Source: Streptomyces sp. NBC_00341 (lineage in GTDB: Bacteria; Actinomycetota; Actinomycetes; Streptomycetales; Streptomycetaceae). Taken from it: a DNA stretch of 64,000 nucleotides. The notes beneath the pieces were generated by a model, which saw only the letters and a list, made by a program, of their open reading frames with translations, was not told the DNA's origin and did no database searches. The position numbers were made by a program, and so were the translations under genes. Positions 1 through 8,333 of this stretch are shown in pieces (positions within the stretch are counted from its first letter, which is position 1; each line of letters starts with the position of its first letter). The DNA lies in NCBI RefSeq assembly GCF_041435055.1, contig NZ_CP108002.1, forward strand, positions 682,001-746,000, written 5' to 3'.

Positions 1-2
1 CG

Positions 3-479
3 GCACTGCTCATCCCGACCTTCCTGATCTTCAACGAGATCGGGCTGCTCGGCACGTACATCGGGCTGGTCTTCGCTTACGTGGCCACCGTGCTGCCCTT
101 CTCGATCTGGGTGATGCGCGGGTTCTTCATCACGGTCCCGGCGGAGATCGAGGAGGCCGCGCGGCTCGACGGCGCGACCACCTGGCAGACCCTGACCCGG
201 ATCCTCTTCCCCCTGGTCGCGCCGGGCCTGATCGCGTCCAGCATCTTCGCTTTCATCACGGCGTGGAACGACTACCTGGTCGCCTACACCTTCATGAAGG
301 ACCAGGACCACTACACGCTGCCCGTCTGGCTGGCCTCGTTCACCACTCCTGTCACCGGTACCGACTTCGGCGGCCAGATGGCCGGCTCGGTGCTCTTCTC
401 GCTGCCGGTGGTCGTCTTCTTCCTGATCATCCAACGCAAGCTGGTGTCCGGCATGTCCGCCGGAGCCGTGAAGGGATGA
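3..479 (+). CDS. Carbohydrate ABC transporter permease, MalG type (5' end outside window)
   Basis: Inner-membrane permease subunit of a sugar-uptake ABC transporter (binding-protein-dependent, MalG/CUT1 type). The open frame enters from the left edge, so only the C-terminal ~158 residues are seen. They hold the diagnostic EAA loop (EEAARLDGA, around bases 150-180), which docks on the ATPase, followed by alternating hydrophobic segments and a short Lys/Arg-rich tail. The stop overlaps the start of the GH20 gene by 4 bases (ATGA), so the two are translationally coupled. Import beside a beta-N-acetylhexosaminidase, with a DasR-like site 4 kb on, suggests an amino-sugar or chito-oligosaccharide substrate (inference). 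Whether this is the DasABC system cannot be decided without the upstream genes. Confidence 0.92.
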   Translation, partial: ALLIPTFLIFNEIGLLGTYIGLVFAYVATVLPFSIWVMRGFFITVPAEIEEAARLDGATTWQTLTRILFPLVAPGLIASSIFAFITAWNDYLVAYTFMKDQDHYTLPVWLASFTTPVTGTDFGGQMAGSVLFSLPVVVFFLIIQRKLVSGMSAGAVKG

Positions 480-2119
480 CCCTCATCATGCTTCTCCTTC
501 CCCGCCCCCGCTCGGCCGCGTCCGGCGACGGCGCGTTCCCGCTGGACACGTCCACCTGGATCACCGCGCCCGGCGAACTAGCTCCTACGGCCCACTGGTT
601 GCAGTCGGTACTGCGTCCGGCGACCGGACTGCCGCTGCCGGTGACCGCCGGCGCCGAACCCGTCCCGGCCGGCTCCGCGCTGGCGCTGACCCTGGATCCG
701 CGCCTCCCCGCAGAGGGCTATCGGCTGGTCTGCGGTCCAAACGGCGTCACCATCACGGGAGGTGACCCCGCGGGCGTTTTCTACGGCTGCCAGACACTGC
801 GTCAGCTCCTGCCGCCGCAGATCTACCGCGCCGCCGAGACGGCCGGGATGAGCTGGGCGGTGCCGTACGGGACCGTCGAGGACTCGCCCCGGTTCCGCTG
901 GCGCGGCACGATGCTGGACGTGGCCAGGCACTTCATGCCCAAGCACGACGTGCTCCGCTTCCTCGACCTGCTGGCGATGCACCGCATCAACACGCTCCAT
1001 CTGCACCTGACCGACGACCAGGGCTGGCGGGTGGAGATCCTGCGGTACCCCCGGCTGACCGAGGTCGGCTCCTGGCGCCGCGAGTCCCAGCTCGGCGCGG
1101 CCGAGGACGCCCCCAACGACGGCCGTCCGCACGGTGGTTACTACACCCAGGACGACCTGCGCGAGATAGTCGCGTACGCCGCCCGGCGGCACATCACCGT
1201 CATGCCGGAGATCGACGTACCGGGCCACTCGCAGGCCGCCATCGCCGCCTACCCCGAACTCGGGGTACAGGGAAAGCGGTTGGAGACCAGCCCCCGGTGG
1301 GGCATCAACACGAACATCCTCAACGCAGAGGAGTCGACGCTCGGATTCTTCCTCGACGTGTTCGACGAGGTGATGGACCTCTTCCCCGGGCCCTTCATCG
1401 GCATCGGCGGCGACGAGTGCCCCAAGGACCAGTGGGACGCCGATCCGCGCAGCCGGGAACTGATGGCGGAGCGGGGGCTGGCCGGCTCGAAGGAGCTCCA
1501 GGCGTGGTTCCTGGGCCGGATCGGCGCGCACGTCGCGGCGCGCGGGCGCCGGGTCTTCGGGTGGGACGAGATTCTGGAGGGCGCTGTGCCGGAAGGTGTC
1601 GCGGTCGCCTCGTGGCGCGGCATGACCGGGGCCCGCACGGCGGCGCGCCGGGGGTACGACGTGATCTCCTGCCCCGACGACCTGGCGTACCTGGACTACC
1701 GGCAGTCGGAGCTGGAGAGCGAACCGATCCCGTTCGCGGTGCCGCTGACGCTCGCGGACGCGTACGGCTTCGACCCGGTGCCCGACGGGCTCACCGAGCA
1801 GGAGACGGTCCGGATCCTCGGCGGACAGGCCAACATCTGGACCGAGCACATGGATTCGCCCCGGACGGTCGACTACTACGCCTTCCCACGCCTGTGCGCC
1901 ATCGCGGAGGCTCTCTGGAGCGACGGCGCGCGCGATTTCGACGACTTCCTCGTACGGCTGCGTGCCCACCTGGTCCGGCTCGACGCCATCGGTGTCGAGT
2001 ACCGCCGGGAGGACGGCCCGCTGCCGTGGCAGAGCCGGCCCGGCGTCCCGGGCAAACCGGCGACACGCGCCGACTGGGCCGAGTTCATCGACGGACTCGT
2101 GGCCCCCATCAGGACCTGA
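476..2119 (+). CDS. Beta-N-acetylhexosaminidase, GH20
   Basis: 547 residues. Releases terminal beta-linked GlcNAc/GalNAc from chito-oligosaccharides or glycans by substrate-assisted catalysis. An N-terminal GH20b-like domain (about residues 20-140) is followed by the TIM barrel. Visible family motifs are the substrate-binding HLTDDQGWR and the catalytic pair Asp313-Glu314 in GIGGDECPK. The ATG at 476 is chosen because it overlaps the permease stop and has a GAAGGG ribosome site; the frame stays open upstream but runs inside the permease gene. The N-terminus has only a short hydrophobic stretch and no convincing signal peptide, so the enzyme may be cytoplasmic and act on imported oligosaccharides. 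Confidence 0.93.
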   Translation: MTLIMLLLPRPRSAASGDGAFPLDTSTWITAPGELAPTAHWLQSVLRPATGLPLPVTAGAEPVPAGSALALTLDPRLPAEGYRLVCGPNGVTITGGDPAGVFYGCQTLRQLLPPQIYRAAETAGMSWAVPYGTVEDSPRFRWRGTMLDVARHFMPKHDVLRFLDLLAMHRINTLHLHLTDDQGWRVEILRYPRLTEVGSWRRESQLGAAEDAPNDGRPHGGYYTQDDLREIVAYAARRHITVMPEIDVPGHSQAAIAAYPELGVQGKRLETSPRWGINTNILNAEESTLGFFLDVFDEVMDLFPGPFIGIGGDECPKDQWDADPRSRELMAERGLAGSKELQAWFLGRIGAHVAARGRRVFGWDEILEGAVPEGVAVASWRGMTGARTAARRGYDVISCPDDLAYLDYRQSELESEPIPFAVPLTLADAYGFDPVPDGLTEQETVRILGGQANIWTEHMDSPRTVDYYAFPRLCAIAEALWSDGARDFDDFLVRLRAHLVRLDAIGVEYRREDGPLPWQSRPGVPGKPATRADWAEFIDGLVAPIRT

Positions 2120-2223
2120 GCACACTCGCCCCAGCGCTCCGGACAGCTCCCCGCACGACCTGCGATTCAGCATGTCCGGATGTCTGCATGTCTCCGATTC
2201 CGCATATCTCCGAAGGAGAAACA

Positions 2224-4338
2224 GTGAAGCAGAGAACAGGACGACGGGCCGGCCTCGCGGCCGCGTCCGCGCTCACCATGGCGGTGGCGACCGGAGTGGT
2301 GGGTCTGCCCGCCGCGAACGCCGCCGCGGCATCCGGGACGGTGACCATCGGCGGGAAGTGTCTGGACGTCACCGACGGCAGCTCGGCCAACGGCACCGCC
2401 ATCCAGCTGTTCGACTGCAACGGCGGCACCGCCCAGAAGTTCAGCTGGGCGGACGACGGCACGGTCAAGGTGCTCGGCAAATGCCTTGATGTGACCGGTG
2501 GTTCGGATGCCAACGGCGCGCGCGTCCAGCTCTACGACTGCGCACCGGTGAACCAGCAGAAGTTCAAGTACCTGCCCGACGGCACGATCTACAGCGCCAA
2601 GTCCGGCAAGTGCGTTGCCGTACTGGGAGAGGTCGCGAACAACGCGCGGACCGGCCTCGCTCCGTGCGACCCGAAGCAGGCGGTGCAGAACTGGACCGCC
2701 GCGTCGGCGCCAGGACCGAAGTACAGCCTCTCGGCCGACGCCCCCGTCGAGTACGCCAACCCCGACGACACCCCGGCCGGAGTGTTCACGGCGAAGGACG
2801 GCCGGTTCTACTACCAGCAGGCGCACGCGCTGTACAGCGCGGACGATCCGCGCGAGTGGAACTTCTTCAGCGGCGACGACTTCGACTCCGCGCGGCTCGA
2901 CCCGATATCCGGTGCGGTGAACCCTGCCAACGAGCAGGACCGCAACGACGACACGACGTGGCGCTGCAACAACAGCCCCACCGGCAAGGAAGCCACGCCG
3001 GCCCCGGACACGTCGGGCTACGCCCATCCCAACTACTGCGATCTGGCGGGCGTGTGGGTCGACCCGGACAGTGGCGACTGGTACGGACTGGTGCACAACG
3101 AGTTCACACCGCAGCCGTTCGGCGACGGCATGCACTACGACGGGATCGACTACGCCGTCTCCCGGGACCAGGGCAGGACCTGGTCGATCGAGGACCACGT
3201 CATCACCTCGCCGTACAGCACGAAGCGCGATGACGCCGGCCAGTTCCCGAAGGACACCTACGACTACGGCGACGGCGACCCGCGCCTGTTCGTGGACAAC
3301 GCCTCGGGCTACTTCTACGTCTTCTACGCCGACCGGGTGCTGAACAAGTCCGGCGGCGGCAGCGTCTGGCACCAGCACGTGGCGCGCGCTCCCATCGCCC
3401 GGAAGATGGCGCCCTCCTCGTGGAAGAAGTGGCATGACGGCGCCTGGCAGTCGCCGGGCACCGGCGGCGAGGAATCCAACATCATCCCGGCGGACGGCAA
3501 CGGCACCGGCTACACCGCGCCCGCCGACGAGTACAAGCCGTCCACCGCCGGCAAGGCGGCGGACCAGGTCGCGCAGGGCACCATGCCGGACAACTCCCAG
3601 CTGACCGTCATGAACATCACCTGGAGCGCCTACCTGGGCAAGTACATCGGCACCCCGCAGAACAACATCGCCCAGGCGACGGAGACCGACTCCCCGCTGC
3701 ACTTCTACGCGACGGACGACCTGGCGACCCAGAAGTGGGAGGACATCGGCAGCGTCGCGGAGAACCAGAACGCCTCGTGGTACCGGTGGTTCCTCGACTC
3801 GGGGAGCAGGACCACGTCCAGCGTGGTGGGCAGGACGTTCCGCTCGTACTGCTCCTTCTACTGCGACACGTACACGGGTGAGTACGCCGACATCACCATC
3901 GAGCCCACCTCGAAGACCGCACTGCCCGTCTCCCCGGCCGGCGGCAGGGCCAGGGAGATCAGGGCCGCGAACGGCAGGTCGCTCGCGCTGTCCGGCGGCA
4001 CGGCGCAGAAGTGGAAGGTCACGAGCACCGGCGACGGCTTCTACGCCGTCACCGGTCCTGAGGGTCGGCCGCTGCGCGTCGCGGACGGTGCGAGCGGGCG
4101 GGCCTGGGGCGCGCGGGTCTCGCTCGGCGCGAAGGACGACAAGGTGCCGGCCACCTCCCAGTGGTATCTCCAGAAGGCCGTGAAGTCCCCCGCCGCGGGC
4201 GGCGCTTCACGGGCCACGGGCGAGTACCGCCTGGTCAACCGGCACAGCGGGCTGGCCCTGAGCATCGACGGCCACGGCTCGGTCTCGACCGCACCGCAGC
4301 ACGCGGACGCGGCCCAGATGGTGTCGTTCCGCCCCTGA
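2224..4338 (+). CDS. Secreted ricin-type lectin / beta-propeller protein
   Basis: 704 residues. The GTG at 2224 is chosen for the AAGGAG ribosome site 7 bases upstream. A Sec signal peptide (twin Arg near the N-terminus, hydrophobic core, Ala-rich cleavage region near residue 38) leads into a ricin-B beta-trefoil (about 40-170) with repeated GKCLDV and QLFDC/QLYDC motifs. The middle (about 175-560) has Asp-box-like features (SRDQGRTW) and Asp/Tyr-rich strands typical of five-bladed propeller glycosidases (GH43/sialidase-like clans). The last ~140 residues look like a second degenerate trefoil. It probably binds and perhaps hydrolyses an extracellular polysaccharide; the substrate cannot be read from sequence. 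A 15-bp hairpin follows the stop. Confidence 0.8.
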   Translation: MKQRTGRRAGLAAASALTMAVATGVVGLPAANAAAASGTVTIGGKCLDVTDGSSANGTAIQLFDCNGGTAQKFSWADDGTVKVLGKCLDVTGGSDANGARVQLYDCAPVNQQKFKYLPDGTIYSAKSGKCVAVLGEVANNARTGLAPCDPKQAVQNWTAASAPGPKYSLSADAPVEYANPDDTPAGVFTAKDGRFYYQQAHALYSADDPREWNFFSGDDFDSARLDPISGAVNPANEQDRNDDTTWRCNNSPTGKEATPAPDTSGYAHPNYCDLAGVWVDPDSGDWYGLVHNEFTPQPFGDGMHYDGIDYAVSRDQGRTWSIEDHVITSPYSTKRDDAGQFPKDTYDYGDGDPRLFVDNASGYFYVFYADRVLNKSGGGSVWHQHVARAPIARKMAPSSWKKWHDGAWQSPGTGGEESNIIPADGNGTGYTAPADEYKPSTAGKAADQVAQGTMPDNSQLTVMNITWSAYLGKYIGTPQNNIAQATETDSPLHFYATDDLATQKWEDIGSVAENQNASWYRWFLDSGSRTTSSVVGRTFRSYCSFYCDTYTGEYADITIEPTSKTALPVSPAGGRAREIRAANGRSLALSGGTAQKWKVTSTGDGFYAVTGPEGRPLRVADGASGRAWGARVSLGAKDDKVPATSQWYLQKAVKSPAAGGASRATGEYRLVNRHSGLALSIDGHGSVSTAPQHADAAQMVSFRP

Positions 4339-4348
4339 CAGCCGGCGG

Positions 4349-4392
4349 CCGGGCGGGTTGCGGGCCGGGGCACCGGTCCGCAACCCGCCCGG
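4349..4392. terminator. Factor-independent terminator hairpin after the lectin gene
   Basis: A perfect 15-bp stem (CCGGGCGGGTTGCGG at 4349-4363 pairing with 4378-4392) and a 14-base loop begin 11 bases after the stop codon. There is no U-tract, as is common in Streptomyces. Confidence 0.75.
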
Positions 4393-4493
4393 CGGGGCGC
4401 GCTCCGGGAGCGCCGTGTACGCCCGCGGGCGGGGCCCGGCAGAGGCCTCACGGACGGTATGGACAGGGTGGGTTGACATGACTACGCTCACCC

Positions 4494-4507
4494 TTGGTCT
4501 AGACCGC
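4494..4507. promoter_or_regulatory. DasR-like operator (dre) before the LPMO gene
   Basis: TTGGTCTAGACCGC contains the perfect palindrome GGTCTAGACC (4496-4505), the core of the published DasR-responsive element (consensus close to ACTGGTCTAGACCACT). A TTGACA hexamer lies at 4473-4478, so the site falls where the -10 region would be, and the LPMO start codon is 42 bases downstream. DasR is the GntR-type GlcNAc-6-phosphate-sensing repressor of chitin catabolism in Streptomyces. That it binds here is inferred from motif identity. Confidence 0.85.
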
Positions 4508-4548
4508 AGAACTCTCCGGACATCACCCCACATCTCCAGGAGCTACGT

Positions 4549-5139
4549 ATGCGCAGAAAGATCACCTCCTTACTGGCCGGGCTCGGCCTGGCCGGTGCGG
4601 CACTCTTCGCCACCTCCGGCAGCGCCCAGAGCCACGGCTACACCGACTCCCCCATCAGCCGTCAGCAGCTCTGCGGCATCGGCACCGTCAAGCACTGCGG
4701 GCAGATCCAGTGGGAGCCCCCGAGCGTCGAGGGTCCCAAGGGCTTCCCCACCCGTGGACCGGCCGACGGCCACATCTGCTCGGGCGGCATCGGCCGGTTC
4801 TCCGAGCTCGACGACCCGCGGGGCGGCGCCTGGCCCGCCACCAAGGTCACCGCTGGGCAGAGCTACACGTTCAACTGGCGGATCGAGGCCCGGCACGCCA
4901 CGACCGACTTCCGGTACTACATCACCAAGGACGGCTACGACCCGTCCCAGCCGCTCACCCGGGCCGACCTGGAACCGCAGCCGTTCCTCACCGTCCCCTT
5001 CGGCGGCAAGCTGCCCGGCTCGACCGTGACCCACTCGGGCGTCCTGCCGCAGAAGTCCGGCAAGCACCTGATCCTCGGCGTCTGGACGATCTCGGACACC
5101 GGGAACGCCTTCTACGCCTGCTCCGACGTGCAGTTCTGA
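4549..5139 (+). CDS. AA10 lytic polysaccharide monooxygenase (chitin-binding protein type)
   Basis: 196 residues. A copper-dependent enzyme that oxidatively cleaves crystalline chitin or cellulose outside the cell. A Sec signal peptide ends at AQS, leaving His29 as the mature N-terminus (HGYTDSP); with His116 (EARHATT) it forms the histidine brace. Conserved Cys pairs and the C-terminal Phe-containing face (GNAFYACSDVQF) fit the family. It is a single domain without a carbohydrate-binding module, as in small Streptomyces LPMOs. The start has an AGGAG ribosome site. The DasR-like site upstream argues for chitin as substrate (inference). A 9-bp hairpin follows. Confidence 0.95.
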   Translation: MRRKITSLLAGLGLAGAALFATSGSAQSHGYTDSPISRQQLCGIGTVKHCGQIQWEPPSVEGPKGFPTRGPADGHICSGGIGRFSELDDPRGGAWPATKVTAGQSYTFNWRIEARHATTDFRYYITKDGYDPSQPLTRADLEPQPFLTVPFGGKLPGSTVTHSGVLPQKSGKHLILGVWTISDTGNAFYACSDVQF

Positions 5140-5164
5140 CACCGCCCCGGCCGCCGCTCCGAGC

Positions 5165-5185
5165 CGTCCGGCCGCTGGCCGGACG
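5165..5185. terminator. Terminator hairpin after the LPMO gene
   Basis: CGTCCGGCC (5165-5173), a 3-base loop and GGCCGGACG (5177-5185) lie 26 bases after the LPMO stop and 90 bases before the next start. Confidence 0.6.
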
Positions 5186-5276
5186 CACGGGGCGGCGGCC
5201 CACCGCACCGGTCGGCCGGTGCGCCATTGGTACAGTCGCCGCCCCAGCAGACGTACCAGCGAGAGGCCGGCGGACC

Positions 5277-5762
5277 ATGGCGGTGGACGCGCTCGACACC
5301 CGCATCCTGCGGCTGCTCATCGAGCAGCCGCACACCAGCGTGCGGGAGTACGCCCGGATCCTCTCCATCGCCCGGGGCACCCTCCAGGCCCGCATCGACC
5401 GGCTGGAACGCGACGGGGTGATCACCGGCAGCGGACCGGTCCTCTCGCCCGCCGCGCTCGGCCACCCGGTACTCGCCTTCGTCCACCTGGAGGTGACGCA
5501 GGGACACCTCGACGATGTGGGCGAGGCGCTCGCCGCCGTGCCGGAGATCGTCGAGGCCTTCTCCACCACGGGCGGTGGCGACCTGCTGACCCGGGTGGTG
5601 GCCCGGGACAACGGACATCTGGAGGATGTCATCCAGCAGCTGATCCAGCTGCCGGGCGTGGTCAGGACCCGCACCGAGGTGGCCCTGCGGGAGCGGGTGC
5701 CGCACCGGCTGCTGCCCCTGGTGGAATCGGTGGGCCGGGCGGCCGCGGGAGACCCGGGATGA
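5277..5762 (+). CDS. Lrp/AsnC-family transcriptional regulator
   Basis: 161 residues. The first ~55 form an AsnC-type helix-turn-helix (ALDTRILRLLIEQP, then a recognition helix in RGTLQARIDRLERDGVI). The rest is a RAM/ligand-binding alpha-beta domain with the typical register (AFVHLEVTQGHLDDV; GGGDLLTRVVARDNGHLEDV). Such proteins bind DNA as dimers or octamers and respond to amino acids or related small molecules. The ATG at 5277 is preceded by GAGAGG. No obvious target lies alongside: the next gene is a kinase on the same strand about 200 bases on, so autoregulation or a distant target is possible. Confidence 0.88.
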   Translation: MAVDALDTRILRLLIEQPHTSVREYARILSIARGTLQARIDRLERDGVITGSGPVLSPAALGHPVLAFVHLEVTQGHLDDVGEALAAVPEIVEAFSTTGGGDLLTRVVARDNGHLEDVIQQLIQLPGVVRTRTEVALRERVPHRLLPLVESVGRAAAGDPG

Positions 5763-5974
5763 TCAGCGAATGAGAGCGCCGCCGCCACGGACTCGGAAAG
5801 CCTGCGCCCCGCACGGTGCCGGAGGATGTCCCAGCGGCCAGGGCGAGTTCAGCGCGCAGGCCGCCTGCGCGTGGTTGTCCGCCCGATCCGTGCCGATGCC
5901 GCCCGGCGGTCGTCCGGCAGCCGTCCGCCGGATATCCTGATCATGCTGCGTACCCCCCACCCCGTCGGATACAG

Positions 5975-7258
5975 ATGAGGTCGCAGCCGCGGCAGTCGAA
6001 GCGGTCCTCGGCCCAAACTCTGGATAGGTGTGCGCAGGTGCTGGTTGCTGGTCGGTACCGATTGATATCCGCCATCGGTCGTGGCGGGATGGGTGAGGTC
6101 TGGCGGGCCACGGACGAGGTCCTCGGCAGGTCCGTCGCCGTGAAGCTGCTGCTCGGGGAGCACGCCGACGAGTCGGCCACCGCGCGTTTCCGGCTGGAGG
6201 CCCAGACCGCTGCCCGGCTGAGCCATCCGCATCTGGTGGCGGTGTTCGACTTCGGGTCCTGGGAGGACCGGCTCTTCCTCGTGATGGAGCTGGTCGAGGG
6301 CAGGAGCCTCGCCGATCTGCTGCTGGCCCAGGAACGGCTGGACCCGGAACAGGTCGCCCGCATCGCGGGCCAGGCCGCCGCCGGACTGGCCGCGGCCCAC
6401 CGGCAGGGCATCGTCCACCGGGACATCAAGCCCGGAAACCTGATGCTGGACGCGGAGGGCTCCGTCAAGATCGGCGACTTCGGCATCGCCCAGTTCGTCG
6501 ACGATCCGTCCGCCGCGCTCACCACCACCGGCCACATCGTCGGCACGAGCCTCTACCTCGCGCCGGAGCGGGCGCTGGGCCGCACGGCCGACGCCGCCTC
6601 CGACATGTACTCCCTCGGCTGCGTGATCTACCAACTGCTTCTCGGTCAGCCGCCGTTCCGTTCCGATACCCCGACCGCCACCCTCTACCAGCACGTGGAC
6701 ACGCCTCCCGTGCCGCTGCGGCAGCGCGGGGTCGAGATGTCCGCCGCCTTCGACTCGTACCTGCTGGGACTGCTCGCGAAGCAGCCGGAGGACCGGCCGA
6801 CGGCCCAGCAGGTGGCCGACTGGTTCAGCGGCGAGGCCTGGCGGGGGCAGGCGGAGCCGCTGCCGATGTACCGGCCCGCTCCACCGGCCGCGCCCTACCC
6901 GCCGGTGTCCGCTCCGTCCTCCCCCGCGCCGCACCGTTCCACGGCGAAGGCCGGGCCCGCCGGCGCGCCCGGTGAGGACTCCGGTGCTCCGACGACCTAC
7001 CGGCTGCCGCAGGCGGCCGGCGGCCACGGGCGGCGGGCGGCGAGCCGGTCGAGGAACGCCCCTCGGCGCAGCACCCGTGAGGCGATAAGACGGCGCCCGA
7101 GGGTGGCCAGTGCCATCGCGGGCACCGTCGCCTTTCTCGCCGCCGTGTATCTGGGGATGAGTCTCTTCTCCCCCGATTCCAGTTCCGCCACCACGCCGGA
7201 CGAGGTCACCTCGACGAGCGGTGCGCAGTCACCGGCCCCCGATGACGAGGGCCGGTAG
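5975..7258 (+). CDS. Membrane-anchored Hanks-type Ser/Thr protein kinase
   Basis: About 427 residues from the ATG at 5975; a GTG at 6038, just before the kinase domain, is an equally plausible start. The kinase core has a glycine loop (GRGGMGEVW), the ATP-anchoring lysine in VAVKLL, the catalytic loop HRDIKPGN, DFG and APE. A Pro/Ala-rich juxtamembrane linker is followed by one transmembrane helix near the C-terminus and a short Ser/Thr/Asp-rich outer tail. It has no PASTA repeats, unlike PknB, so it probably senses something other than muropeptides. The first ~20 residues from 5975 are Arg/Ser/Gln-rich and lack domain character. Confidence 0.9.
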   Translation: MRSQPRQSKRSSAQTLDRCAQVLVAGRYRLISAIGRGGMGEVWRATDEVLGRSVAVKLLLGEHADESATARFRLEAQTAARLSHPHLVAVFDFGSWEDRLFLVMELVEGRSLADLLLAQERLDPEQVARIAGQAAAGLAAAHRQGIVHRDIKPGNLMLDAEGSVKIGDFGIAQFVDDPSAALTTTGHIVGTSLYLAPERALGRTADAASDMYSLGCVIYQLLLGQPPFRSDTPTATLYQHVDTPPVPLRQRGVEMSAAFDSYLLGLLAKQPEDRPTAQQVADWFSGEAWRGQAEPLPMYRPAPPAAPYPPVSAPSSPAPHRSTAKAGPAGAPGEDSGAPTTYRLPQAAGGHGRRAASRSRNAPRRSTREAIRRRPRVASAIAGTVAFLAAVYLGMSLFSPDSSSATTPDEVTSTSGAQSPAPDDEGR

Positions 7259-7267
7259 CCCGCCCCG

Positions 7268-8251
7268 CTACCAGCGGCTGTGCACCGCCGCGCGGATCCT
7301 GCGGCCGTAGAGGTCACGTACCGCGTCGAGCGTCCTGTCCGCCAGCGGCTCCAGCGCAGCCGCCGACGCGTTGGCGCGGGCCTGTTCCACCGAACGCGCG
7401 CCGGGGATCACGCTGGTGACGCCCGGCTGCTGGATGATCCAGCGCAGTGCGGTCCGGGCCGGCGTCGCCCCCTGGGGAGCGAGCCCGGCGAACTCGGCCG
7501 CGGCGGCGATCCCGGTCGCGTAGTCGACTCCGGAGAAGGTCTCGCCCTGGTCGAACGCCTCCCCGTGCCGGTTGTACGTGCGGTGGTCGTCCGGACCGAA
7601 GACGGTGTCCTCGGTGTACTTGCCGGAGAGCAGCCCCGAGGCGAGCGGCACGCGCGCGATGATGCCGACACCTGCGGCGCGCGCGGCCGGCAGCACCTCG
7701 TCCAGCGGCTTGAGGCGGAACGGGTTGAGGATGATCTGGACGCTCGCGACCCCGGGGCGGGCAATGGCCGTCAGCGCCTCGGCGCACGTCTCCACACTCA
7801 CCCCGTAGGCGGCGATGCGCTCCTTTGCGACCAGGGTGTCGAGGGCGTCGTAGACCGCGTCCGAGGAGTAGACGGCGGTCGGCGGGCAGTGCAACTGCAC
7901 CAGGTCCAGGGTGTCGACGCCCAGGTTGGACCGTGAGCGGTCGTTCCAGGCGCGGAAGTTGTCCAGGACGTAGTTCTCCGGCAGCTGCTCGACGCGCCGG
8001 CCCATCTTCGTCGCGACGAAGACCCGCGCGTCCGGACGCTCCTTCAGATAGCGGCCGATGAGCTGTTCGCTGCGGCCGTCCCCGTACACGTCCGCGGTGT
8101 CGAAGAAGGTGACTCCCGACTCGACGGCCGCGTCGAGCACACCGAAGGCATCCTTCTCCCGCACCTCGCCCCAGTCCCCGCCGAGCTGCCATGTGCCCTG
8201 CCCGACGACCGATACGTCCCGTCCGGTCCTGCCCAGTTCGCGCTGCTCCAT
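7268..8251 (-). CDS. Aldo/keto reductase
   Basis: About 327 residues, starting at MEQRELGRTG (an in-frame ATG three codons upstream at 8260 is possible). An NADPH-dependent TIM-barrel oxidoreductase. It shows the family start LGRTGRDVSVVGQGTW, the catalytic Asp and Tyr region (FFDTADVYGDGRSEQLIGRYL), Lys in FVATKMG and His in DLVQLHCPP, plus a C-terminal cofactor-binding segment (VIPGARSVEQARANA). It is closest in character to the Gcy1/YhdN-like AKR subgroup. It converges with the kinase gene, whose stop lies 9 bases away. The substrate is not predictable. Confidence 0.9.
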   Translation of the reverse strand: MEQRELGRTGRDVSVVGQGTWQLGGDWGEVREKDAFGVLDAAVESGVTFFDTADVYGDGRSEQLIGRYLKERPDARVFVATKMGRRVEQLPENYVLDNFRAWNDRSRSNLGVDTLDLVQLHCPPTAVYSSDAVYDALDTLVAKERIAAYGVSVETCAEALTAIARPGVASVQIILNPFRLKPLDEVLPAARAAGVGIIARVPLASGLLSGKYTEDTVFGPDDHRTYNRHGEAFDQGETFSGVDYATGIAAAAEFAGLAPQGATPARTALRWIIQQPGVTSVIPGARSVEQARANASAAALEPLADRTLDAVRDLYGRRIRAAVHSRW

Positions 8252-8333
8252 GAGGATCATGCTACGTCGCTACGGGGCCGGTCCCGGGTCTCCGGCCGGT
8301 CCCGGGTCACCCGGACCGGCCGACGCTGTGGGC

